Source: Alphaproteobacteria bacterium (GTDB taxonomy: Bacteria > Pseudomonadota > Alphaproteobacteria > Rickettsiales > VGDC01). Taken from it: 58,729 nucleotides of DNA. The stretch is from assembly GCA_022450665.1 (NCBI GenBank), contig JAKUPQ010000003.1, forward strand, positions 5,054-63,782, given 5' to 3'. Position numbers and translations under genes: made by a program. The stretch's first letter is position 1, and every line of letters begins with the position of its first letter. The notes beneath the pieces are model-generated. The model searched no databases. It saw only the letters and a list, made by a program, of their open reading frames with translations, and was not told the origin of the DNA. Positions 8,613 through 15,651 of the stretch are shown in pieces.

Positions 8613-9995
8613 ATGTCGGAAGAAGTAAATGATGCTATATCAGTAGATTCTAAGGTGGCTAATTATAACTACCTCCTACAGTCATGCAAAGAGGAAGGTA
8701 TTGAATACCCTGGCGTTGTCATCACTGATATGGATAATGATACAACCTATATTCTGGCGGCGAATCAGAAGGATTCAGAAACGGGTGAAATCACAAATGC
8801 AGCTTTTTATTGTTTTGAAGAGCGTAGTTATACCTCCCCTGACAGATTGCCATCCGAAGTGCGTGAAGAAGTAAGCGCTTTATGGCAAAAATCCATTGAT
8901 GAAGCGGTGGGAGACCATGAAATTGCGCCGATTGCTCAGGAAGTTGTTGAAAACTTTGTGGCAGGAAAAGAAAATCTTGAAGCTCCGCCTGCTGCAATTC
9001 GTGTGGGTAACAATCTAGTTCGTGGTGTCTTGGATATACCAAATAGCGAAAAGCAAATAGGTAAGGAATTAGACGAGTTAACGTTGCAAGATAAAATGGA
9101 CAGCCATAAGCGCAGAGTTGATTTATCTCTTGATACTGAAGATCCTTCTGGTGCATTCCAACCACTTGTTTCGGATGAAGAAATTCATTCTTTAATGGAG
9201 GCGGGCGCAGAGGCGTATAAAGCAATAGACCCCGTAACCGCACAGCGCGCTGAGGATGCGGCGATTGGCAATGCGGCTAAGGTGTTAAAAAATGTTCAAT
9301 CCCCTTCAGAGCAGCAAAGTATTGCTGTTGAGACAGAAAAAGGTCAGACATATACCATCCATCAGGCTTCTGATAGATCTGCGATAGAAGTGACTTCGGA
9401 GTCAGAACTTGATCGTTATGTAACCAGAGGAAAATTAACCTATAATGGCGATGAAATAAGTGAAAGCCTCGCGCAAGAGCTGCCTTTAGCGGAGCTGGAT
9501 AAAGTAGCTATTACCGGATTGTCGCTGCATTTTAAGCATAAAGATCAGGCGCTTGATGGTAAGCATTCTTTGATAAATACTCCTAAAGAAGTGCGCGAAG
9601 CGGTGGCGAAGCAATATAGCGAGATGATGGAAGAAAAAGGCTTTTCGGTTGTGCCTGAAGTTTTGGAGCGGTTTAAAGAGGGCAAGCGTAACGGGGCGCA
9701 GGCTTCCGAGGCAGAAGTTGATGAGCATATAGCGCGTAAATTAGAAGAGCAAATAATGCGCAAAATTATTGTGAGACAAAATAGGCAAAACCCCGATATG
9801 CAGGAGAACCCCATAACCGTCTCTGAATTAGGGGAGCAGAGCGAAAATGATGTGTCTAGTCTTTACGGCGATAAAGAGCTTATTTATAAAACAATTGTAG
9901 CTGAAGATAGAAAGTCTGAGCCGAATTTTGCAGAGCAAATTGAAGCGCTCCGCAAACAGGCACTACAAGATAATAGTAAGGGTAGAGATAGATAG
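8613..9995 (+). CDS. Repeat-module protein 2 (two modules)
   Basis: This is the largest member of the unrecognised family, with 460 residues and no signal peptide. Module A (about residues 33-125) is the closest match to protein 1: PGVVITDMDNDTTYILAA, DSETGEITNAAF, LPSEVREEVSALW, APIAQEVVENFVAGKENLEAP. Module B (about 245-362) is more divergent: TYTIHQASD, TPKEVREAVAKQYSEMMEEKG, VVPEVLERFKEGK. After module B comes a charged helix DEHIARKLEEQIMRK similar to one in protein 1, and the protein ends NSKGRDR. Its N-terminus (MSEEVND) also resembles that of protein 1. No function is assigned. Confidence 0.75.
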   Translation: MSEEVNDAISVDSKVANYNYLLQSCKEEGIEYPGVVITDMDNDTTYILAANQKDSETGEITNAAFYCFEERSYTSPDRLPSEVREEVSALWQKSIDEAVGDHEIAPIAQEVVENFVAGKENLEAPPAAIRVGNNLVRGVLDIPNSEKQIGKELDELTLQDKMDSHKRRVDLSLDTEDPSGAFQPLVSDEEIHSLMEAGAEAYKAIDPVTAQRAEDAAIGNAAKVLKNVQSPSEQQSIAVETEKGQTYTIHQASDRSAIEVTSESELDRYVTRGKLTYNGDEISESLAQELPLAELDKVAITGLSLHFKHKDQALDGKHSLINTPKEVREAVAKQYSEMMEEKGFSVVPEVLERFKEGKRNGAQASEAEVDEHIARKLEEQIMRKIIVRQNRQNPDMQENPITVSELGEQSENDVSSLYGDKELIYKTIVAEDRKSEPNFAEQIEALRKQALQDNSKGRDR

Positions 9996-10040
9996 CTCTA
10001 CGCCATCAATAACATACACAGGTAATTAAAAGGATACGCA

Positions 10041-11144
10041 GTGTCAGACACACCTTCGGAAAAATCTAATTCAAGCGAGATGCGTATTCAGGTAGGTGAA
10101 GATCAAACCTATGTGTTAACCACCGAGATAGCTACGCAGCTGCCGGGCGCGAGAAATGCGCATATTCCGTTGGTTACGCTTCATGCGGAAGGCGTTGATG
10201 CATTGCAAGGCTCATATAAAACAGCGCTGAGAATTGCTGAGCCTTTCGATGAACCGGAGCTGTCAGAGGAGCAACAAAGCAAGATACAAAAACCCGAAAT
10301 ATGCGGGATAGAATTTACTTCGCAAACGCCGCAAAACCCCACCTCTTTGGAGGATGAAACAGCGCTGGTGATTGAAAATACTCCGAAAGAGGTGCGTGAC
10401 GCTATTGCAAATATATTTGAAAAAAATGCAGAAGATTATCAGATTGCCGATGGTTTGATGCAGAAAGTTCGCACAGGCGAAATGCCGTTGCAGGCGTTTG
10501 ATTCTGATCTGAGTGATGGGCTGGTGGCTACGCTGACTGTCAATAACCAGCATTATGGGCTGGCGCGGGGTTTTAGGGATGTGGCAGATGATGTTAACCC
10601 TGAACTTATTGAAGGTTTGGAAGCGATAGATATAAGAAATACCATTATAGTACGCGATGTTAGCGGAGAAGATTTATATCAATGTTCGGGTATTGTGTGC
10701 GATGTTAATGGAAAAGAAGTTATTCAGGCAGAGCTGGTGCCGCCCCATGACTCTCCTAAGTTGGTTACTGATATGACCGTGCAGGAAATAGTGGATGATG
10801 TCGCCCTTGAAGAAGCATATGAAATCAGTAAACTCAACCCCATGTTGCGCGATGCCATAGCCACTACATATGAAGAATATATGGCGCAAGACGGTGTGGA
10901 AGTGGTGCCGCAGGTACTGCAACGATTCCGCGACGGAGAATCAGATTTGGCGGCAAAACCCAAAGAATTGGCAAAGATTAAACAAGAAGCCGAAAAAAAA
11001 GCGCAAGAAGCTGATCCAAACTATTGGCAAGATTTAATGAATGCAGAACTTACAAAACCAAATAGAGATGGACAAGTTGTGGAAGGATATTTGAAGAAGC
11101 TGCGCGAAACTCGCGGCGATGATCCACGAGAACGCGGCATATAA
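10041..11144 (+). CDS. Repeat-module protein 3 (two modules)
   Basis: This is a third family member of 367 residues, starting at GTG 10041 behind AAAAGGA. The helical half of the module is seen twice: residues about 113-153 (NTPKEVRDAIANIFEKN, then ADGLMQKVRTGEMPLQAF) and 265-306 (LNPMLRDAIATTYEEYMAQDG, VVPQVLQRFRDGESDLAAKP). The strand-rich halves before them are strongly diverged. The C-terminus is a charged helix ending DDPRERGI. There is no signal peptide or membrane segment. It follows protein 2 by 45 bases and is probably in the same operon. Confidence 0.72.
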   Translation: MSDTPSEKSNSSEMRIQVGEDQTYVLTTEIATQLPGARNAHIPLVTLHAEGVDALQGSYKTALRIAEPFDEPELSEEQQSKIQKPEICGIEFTSQTPQNPTSLEDETALVIENTPKEVRDAIANIFEKNAEDYQIADGLMQKVRTGEMPLQAFDSDLSDGLVATLTVNNQHYGLARGFRDVADDVNPELIEGLEAIDIRNTIIVRDVSGEDLYQCSGIVCDVNGKEVIQAELVPPHDSPKLVTDMTVQEIVDDVALEEAYEISKLNPMLRDAIATTYEEYMAQDGVEVVPQVLQRFRDGESDLAAKPKELAKIKQEAEKKAQEADPNYWQDLMNAELTKPNRDGQVVEGYLKKLRETRGDDPRERGI

Positions 11145-11169
11145 TTTTAGGCTAAAAGAGGATGATAGT

Positions 11170-11868
11170 ATGGCAGTAGCCGCACCTATAGTACCAAGAG
11201 TTAAAGGTAATTTTAGCCATGACGGTCAGGAATGGGTGTCGTTGGAGTTGTCCGATTCCAAAAATGGCGGCGATAAATTTTATCCCGCTATTGTTGAAAA
11301 AGATACGAAGCAAGCGTTGTATCTCGATCCGCAAATTGATAGCGCGAGTAATACAGTGACGGGTGCACGGCTAATGCGTAAATCGGCAGAAGGTGAATTT
11401 AGTGAAGTGCCGCTGGATACGATAGATGCCCCCTTGCGTGAAATTTTAGCAACATCGCTAGAATCCTCGGCAAAATCAGCGGGTCATAATGTTGAGGCTG
11501 AAGTGCCACAGGCGATCAGACAAGGCGTTGACCTGAAAAAAGAACGGGCTATCGACGCGCAGGTAAAAGATGAAACGCGGAACTTTGACCCAGATTTAGT
11601 GCTGGCGCAGATGATGCGTAATGAAACAAGTGCCCAAGTACGAGTGGAAACGAATTGCGACGGCGCCCCTCATCCTCATACGCAAGAATTGCTTAGCAGG
11701 CGGCAAGAGGCTGTTGCAGCAGCTTTAGATGATTCCCCCTCTCGCATGGCTGAGCGGCTAATAAATGAAGTGGGCACCTTTCTTCGGGATTCAGATTCAC
11801 CATCAGCAGATGGCTTTGCCGAAGGCGTCAGGCGTTCTCAAGCTCCTTCATCAGAACGTGAGCGTTAG
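11170..11868 (+). CDS. Repeat-module protein 4 (one module)
   Basis: I chose the ATG at 11170 (232 residues) because AGAGGA stands eight bases before it; an earlier in-frame ATG at 11119 lies inside the preceding gene and lacks a site. Residues about 38-124 carry the module: FYPAIVEKDTKQALYLDPQ, TVTGARLM, DAPLREILATSLESS, EVPQAIRQGVDLKKE. The rest is helical and polar, and the tail ends SSERER. It is the last gene of the four-gene cluster and is followed by a terminator. Confidence 0.72.
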   Translation: MAVAAPIVPRVKGNFSHDGQEWVSLELSDSKNGGDKFYPAIVEKDTKQALYLDPQIDSASNTVTGARLMRKSAEGEFSEVPLDTIDAPLREILATSLESSAKSAGHNVEAEVPQAIRQGVDLKKERAIDAQVKDETRNFDPDLVLAQMMRNETSAQVRVETNCDGAPHPHTQELLSRRQEAVAAALDDSPSRMAERLINEVGTFLRDSDSPSADGFAEGVRRSQAPSSERER

Positions 11869-11893
11869 AAATTTATCAAATAAATTAGCACAT

Positions 11894-11928
11894 AAAAAAG
11901 AGCCGATCATTACGATGCGGCTCTTTTT
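11894..11928. terminator. Bidirectional Rho-independent terminator between repeat-module cluster and dksA
   Basis: AAAAAGAGCCG pairs with CGGCTCTTTTT around a 12-base loop, giving a G+C-rich stem flanked by A and T tracts on both sides. It can stop the plus-strand repeat-module operon and the minus-strand dksA transcript. Confidence 0.9.
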
Positions 11929-11950
11929 ATTATAGCTGCAGAAAAAGCAA

Positions 11951-12382
11951 TCAATCGTCGTCGTTATGTTGCTTTTCCATTTTTTCGTGGCGCTCTTGCG
12001 CTTCAATGCACATGGTGGCAACCGGACGTGCTTCTAAACGGCGCACACCAATAGGTTCGCCGGTTTCTTCGCAATAACCATATTCGCCTTCGGATATACG
12101 GCGCAAGGCTTGATCGATCTTATTGATCAGTTTGAAATAGCGGTTGCGTGTTTTGAGCTCAAGCTCTGCTTCGGTTTCCAGCGATGCACGGTCGGCAATG
12201 TCTGGCTCGCGCCAGTTTTCTTCGCGCAGATGTTCCATAGTTTCGCGGGACTCATCGAGTAATTCTTTTTTCCAATCCTGTAGCTTCTGGCGAAAATATT
12301 CCAGCTGCTGTTCATTCATGTATTCTTCATCTTCAGAGGGGCGGTAGCCTTCGGGAAGTTTTGTGGCTGCTGCAGTGTTCAT
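11951..12382 (-). CDS. dksA: RNA polymerase-binding transcription factor DksA
   Basis: DksA binds the RNA polymerase secondary channel and, with ppGpp, resets rRNA and stress transcription. The 143-residue product has the N-terminal coiled coil (about 25-105, including DIADRASLETEAELELKTR with the tip acidic residues) and the C-terminal finger. Only two of the four zinc cysteines of E. coli DksA remain: the finger reads YGYCEETGEPIGVRRLEARP and later TMCIEAQ, so the second Cys of each CxxC pair is Thr or Ala. This pattern is known from other alphaproteobacteria and zinc-sparing DksA proteins. A TTAACCAT half-site lies upstream (12398-12405, minus strand). Confidence 0.93.
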   Translation of the reverse strand: MNTAAATKLPEGYRPSEDEEYMNEQQLEYFRQKLQDWKKELLDESRETMEHLREENWREPDIADRASLETEAELELKTRNRYFKLINKIDQALRRISEGEYGYCEETGEPIGVRRLEARPVATMCIEAQERHEKMEKQHNDDD

Positions 12383-12532
12383 AAATACACTCCCACCTAT
12401 GGTTAATTGTTATGAGTTTTCATGCACGATGAAAAAATGAGCTTCGTTTATACTGGGATGGCATAAAAAAAGCAAGCGTGTTTGCATTATGCGGTTTGGT
12501 AATCGTGCTGTGGGTGGGGTAAATAAATGTTA

Positions 12533-12958
12533 TTAGCGGGATTTATTCTGCCGCATTTTAGCGAGCTCTACTGCGGCGCGCAGTTCTATTTCGTCTAGCA
12601 ATGCACTCAGGCGTGGATCGGTGAATACTTCACGTTTTTTTGCCACGATGCCTTCAAGCTTTAACAAAGTGGCTTCGGGAATCTGACCAAATAGTAAATC
12701 GCGGTGCAGCTGCTCTAGCGCCTGAATGGCGGTTTTACCTTGATGTAGTGCCTTTTGACGTTTTACTTCTTCATCGGACACTTCCTGCATAAAAAGAAAG
12801 TTGTTAACGCCATGCGCACCACTGCTTTTTTGTGTTTCGGATGCCTCGTCTGCGCCCCCCAGAAAACCTGTGAAATCCACATCGGACGAAGAAGACGAAG
12901 ACTTCTTTTTCCCTGTCTTTTCTGTGGGTTTGATCGGTGGGGTGTTGTTAATACGCAT
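12533..12958 (-). CDS. fliX: Flagellar assembly regulator FliX
   Basis: FliX is an alphaproteobacterial regulator that links basal-body assembly to the activity of the sigma-54 activator FlbD. The start at 12958 (MRINNTPPIKP) gives 141 residues, as in the family; the upstream extension to 13120 has no family match. The C-terminal two thirds (LFMQEVSDEEVKRQKALHQG, LEQLHRDLLFGQIPEATL, and DPRLSALLDEIELRAAVELAK) are characteristic. The middle is Ser/Lys-rich. It diverges from flgI, as in Caulobacter, where fliX and flgI are adjacent and divergent. Confidence 0.88.
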   Translation of the reverse strand: MRINNTPPIKPTEKTGKKKSSSSSSDVDFTGFLGGADEASETQKSSGAHGVNNFLFMQEVSDEEVKRQKALHQGKTAIQALEQLHRDLLFGQIPEATLLKLEGIVAKKREVFTDPRLSALLDEIELRAAVELAKMRQNKSR

Positions 12959-13034
12959 AAATTTGCATGTTCTTTCCAAAATAGGCCGCTCAGGGCGGCA
13001 ACACCCTATGAGGTTAATACAAATTACAACGTTA

Positions 13035-13051
13035 TGCAAATGCTCTACCAC
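13035..13051 (-). promoter_or_regulatory. Possible sigma-54 promoter for fliX
   Basis: On the minus strand TGGTAGAGCATTTGCA has GG (13049-13048) and GC (13037-13036) ten bases apart and keeps the TTGCA of the -12 element, but the -24 element lacks CAC. It lies about 80 bases upstream of the fliX start. It is weaker than the plus-strand elements. Confidence 0.35.
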
Positions 13052-13160
13052 CTTGGGCGGATGGCAAAATTTACCTAGTGGCATACGAAAAGCCTCATAG
13101 CTGACGTAAGTCGATTGCATAAGTTGTTGTAATTAAGTGGTAAATATCTGAATTAGAATT

Positions 13161-13179
13161 TTGGCACAGTTTTCGCATA
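13161..13179 (+). promoter_or_regulatory. Sigma-54 (-24/-12) promoter for the flgI operon
   Basis: TTGGCACAGTTTTCGCATAG has GG at 13163-13164 and GC at 13175-13176 with exactly ten bases between. It shares TTTTGGCACAGT and GCATAG with the flgF promoter at 4072, which supports one common activator. The predicted start site, near 13188, is about 58 bases upstream of the flgI ATG. Confidence 0.8.
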
Positions 13180-13245
13180 GTAAATAGCGAAAAACAATAT
13201 GGCACATGATGCCAGCAAGACCGACAGACAGCAAAGGATATAACC

Positions 13246-14742
13246 ATGCAAGCAGCAACTGCACAGCAAAACCCAGCGGAATCCGGCCATTTGGCAGGAC
13301 AGGCTATGGGTGATTCACGGCGTCTGCGGGCAGAGCGTTTATTGGATGAGCGCAGCCAGCATCCCGCTAAAGCTTCGAAACCTCAGGCGGCAGAAAATGC
13401 AGCATCGCGTTTAGCAGAGTTGCGCAGCCGCAACAAAAAAACGCCGCTAGCTACGAATGCGAAGAATATTCAGGAAAATAAGCAAGCGGCTGAGGCGGTA
13501 GAGCAGGCCGCAATAACAGAAGGTGTTGCTGAGTCGCATAAACATTACATACCCAAGCGCAGTCATGGCCGTACTTTACGCTCGATTGGCGTGTGGATTT
13601 GCGGCACCGATCTGGTGCGTTTTGCGCTCTCGGCAATTATAGTCATCATGTTGGGGCAGGTGCTGTCGATCGTCGCTTCCGCGCAGGCAAACGCTGCCAC
13701 GCGCATTAAAGACATCGTAGCGGTAGAGGGCGTACGTGATAACATGTTGGTAGGCTATGGTCTGGTAGTGGGCTTGGACGGCACCGGCGATAAGCTGCGT
13801 AACAGTGCATTTACCGAACAAAGCCTGGTGGCGTTTTTAGAGCGTCTGGGCGTGAACACCCGCGAATCGCAACTAAAAACCAAAAACGTTGCCGCCGTAA
13901 CCGTTACCGCAACATTGCCGCCATTTTCCCGTCAGGGTAGCCGTATTGATGTGAGCGTAAGTGCCATGGGTGACGCGGCGAGCCTGCAAGGCGGAACATT
14001 GCTTGCAACCCCGCTTTATGCCGCAGATGGGCAAGTATATGCTGTGGCACAAGGCGCAGTAGCCGTGGGCGGATTTTCTGCGGGCGGTGAGGCGTCGATG
14101 GTCACAAAAGGCGTGCCAACCAGCGCTGCGATTGCCAATGGCGCGATTGTTGAGCGTGAAATTGCATTCGATATTAATTCGCTGCCACAGATTGATTTGG
14201 CATTGCGAAACCCCGATGTAACCACTGCAACCCGTATTGCAGCAACCATTAATAATCGTATGGGCAATGGCGTAGCTATTTTACGTGATCCCGCCACTGT
14301 GCGCGTGAAAATTCCCAAGCAGTATGAAGGCAATATAACTATGTTGCTGGCACAAATAGAGCAGTTGCCAGTAGAAACCGATCAGATTGCTAAAGTAGTT
14401 ATTGATGAAGCCACCGGTACTATCGTTATGGGCGAGAATGTGCGTGTTGATACCGTGGCCATCGCACAAGGCAATCTGGTGGTAAAGGTAGAGGAAACGC
14501 CGCAGGTTTCGCAGCCGGGTGCATTTGCCCCTCCGGGTGCACAAACGGTGGTAGTGCCACGCACAAATGTAGCAGTGGATGAAGAAGCTTCTAATCAGAT
14601 GGTGGTATTAAACCGAGGCGCAACCCTAAATGAATTGGTAGCTGGCCTGAATGCTTTAGGTGTTGGCCCCCGCGATCTGATTACGATTCTACAAACGATT
14701 AAAGCGGCTGGTGCTTTACAGGCCGACATAGAAACCCGATAG
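13246..14742 (+). CDS. flgI: Flagellar P-ring protein FlgI with a long N-terminal extension
   Basis: FlgI forms the periplasmic P-ring. The mature part (from about residue 151, ATRIKDIVAVEGVRDNMLVGYGLVVGLDGTGD) is typical through to the end. The product is 498 residues against about 370 in most species. The extra part is a polar, Ala/Gln/Lys/Arg-rich stretch of about 120 residues ahead of a hydrophobic segment (about 123-146) with an AQANA cleavage site. I kept this start because AAAGGA precedes it and the sigma-54 start site lies only about 58 bases upstream. No good ribosome-binding site lies before the internal candidates (ATG 13648, GTG 13591). How such a signal is exported is unclear. 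Confidence 0.92.
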   Translation: MQAATAQQNPAESGHLAGQAMGDSRRLRAERLLDERSQHPAKASKPQAAENAASRLAELRSRNKKTPLATNAKNIQENKQAAEAVEQAAITEGVAESHKHYIPKRSHGRTLRSIGVWICGTDLVRFALSAIIVIMLGQVLSIVASAQANAATRIKDIVAVEGVRDNMLVGYGLVVGLDGTGDKLRNSAFTEQSLVAFLERLGVNTRESQLKTKNVAAVTVTATLPPFSRQGSRIDVSVSAMGDAASLQGGTLLATPLYAADGQVYAVAQGAVAVGGFSAGGEASMVTKGVPTSAAIANGAIVEREIAFDINSLPQIDLALRNPDVTTATRIAATINNRMGNGVAILRDPATVRVKIPKQYEGNITMLLAQIEQLPVETDQIAKVVIDEATGTIVMGENVRVDTVAIAQGNLVVKVEETPQVSQPGAFAPPGAQTVVVPRTNVAVDEEASNQMVVLNRGATLNELVAGLNALGVGPRDLITILQTIKAAGALQADIETR

Positions 14743-14747
14743 GAACA

Positions 14748-15092
14748 ATGGCAATGGATAACGCACAGTCATTACAAATGAACAATATGCTCCAAAGCGA
14801 CGCAATTCAGCTGCGTGCAAAATCAATGCAGCTGCGTGGCGCACCAAAAGCAACTGAGGCGCAGATTGCCGCCAAGGCAGAGGAGTTCGAGGCTGTGTTT
14901 CTAAGCCAGATGTTATCGCATATGTTCGATGGCATAGAAACCAATGAATTGTTTGGCGGTGGTGCAGGTGAAGACACCTATAAATCTATGTTGGTAGAGC
15001 AATATGGCAGCATCATTGCCAAAACCGGCGGTGTAGGAGTTGCCGATCATGTAAAAGCAGAAATGTTGCGACTGCAGGAAATGCAGCCATAA
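14748..15092 (+). CDS. flgJ: Rod-binding protein FlgJ (rod-cap domain only)
   Basis: The 114-residue protein matches the N-terminal rod-binding domain of FlgJ (EEFEAVFLSQMLSHMFDG, GGGAGEDTYKSMLVEQYG, and GVADHVKAEML), which caps the growing rod. The muramidase domain of enterobacterial FlgJ is absent, as usual in alphaproteobacteria, so another lytic enzyme must open the peptidoglycan. It follows flgI by five bases with AGGAAC before the start. Confidence 0.9.
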   Translation: MAMDNAQSLQMNNMLQSDAIQLRAKSMQLRGAPKATEAQIAAKAEEFEAVFLSQMLSHMFDGIETNELFGGGAGEDTYKSMLVEQYGSIIAKTGGVGVADHVKAEMLRLQEMQP

Positions 15093-15113
15093 ACCTATAT
15101 AGGAGTAAGAATA

Positions 15114-15629
15114 ATGGAAAACCCAAATCAATCGCAACAAGACGTTGTTAATGTTGCCCCCGCTACGCAAATGCGGATGAGCAAAAGCGAAAACGGCGTT
15201 GGTCGTGCACAGATTAAATTGCCAGATATGATTGCGATCACTGCCCGTTTGGCACAAATCCTTGCAGAAGAAGTGGATTGTCTTGATGAAATGCGTATTA
15301 GCGATATTGAAGACCTGCAAGAAGAGAAGCGCCGCTTGAGCCGCACATTAGAAATGATGAAGCGCGAAGTGGATCGCCGCCCAGAGCTGCGGGAAACTTT
15401 TGATGATGAAGATATAGCCACCTTTACCGAAGTATCGGAAATTTTTAATGAGGTGCTGCAAGAGAACCATCGCAAATTGCTGATTGCGAAAGAAATTAAT
15501 TTTCGCGTTGTGCAGGCAATTTCGGATGTGGTGAAAGATGAAATGATACGCCATGGCTATAACAAGCGCGGCACTACAGGGGCGTTGCGCGATGGCGCTC
15601 CTTCTATCAGCCTGAACGAGACGATATAA
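15114..15629 (+). CDS. flgN: FlgN-like flagellar export chaperone candidate
   Basis: This 171-residue, mostly helical cytoplasmic protein lies between flgJ and flgK, the usual place of the FlgN chaperone that keeps the junction proteins FlgK and FlgL soluble and delivers them to the export gate. Helical heptads are clear (ITARLAQILAEEVDCLDEM, DLQEEKRRLSRTLEMMKREV, ENHRKLLIAKEINFRVVQAI). Sequence similarity to FlgN is modest by eye, so the call rests on fold character and position. The gene is spaced 21 bases from flgJ and 22 from flgK. Confidence 0.7.
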   Translation: MENPNQSQQDVVNVAPATQMRMSKSENGVGRAQIKLPDMIAITARLAQILAEEVDCLDEMRISDIEDLQEEKRRLSRTLEMMKREVDRRPELRETFDDEDIATFTEVSEIFNEVLQENHRKLLIAKEINFRVVQAISDVVKDEMIRHGYNKRGTTGALRDGAPSISLNETI

Positions 15630-15651
15630 GCAGGAATGCAGGAGAAATTCT

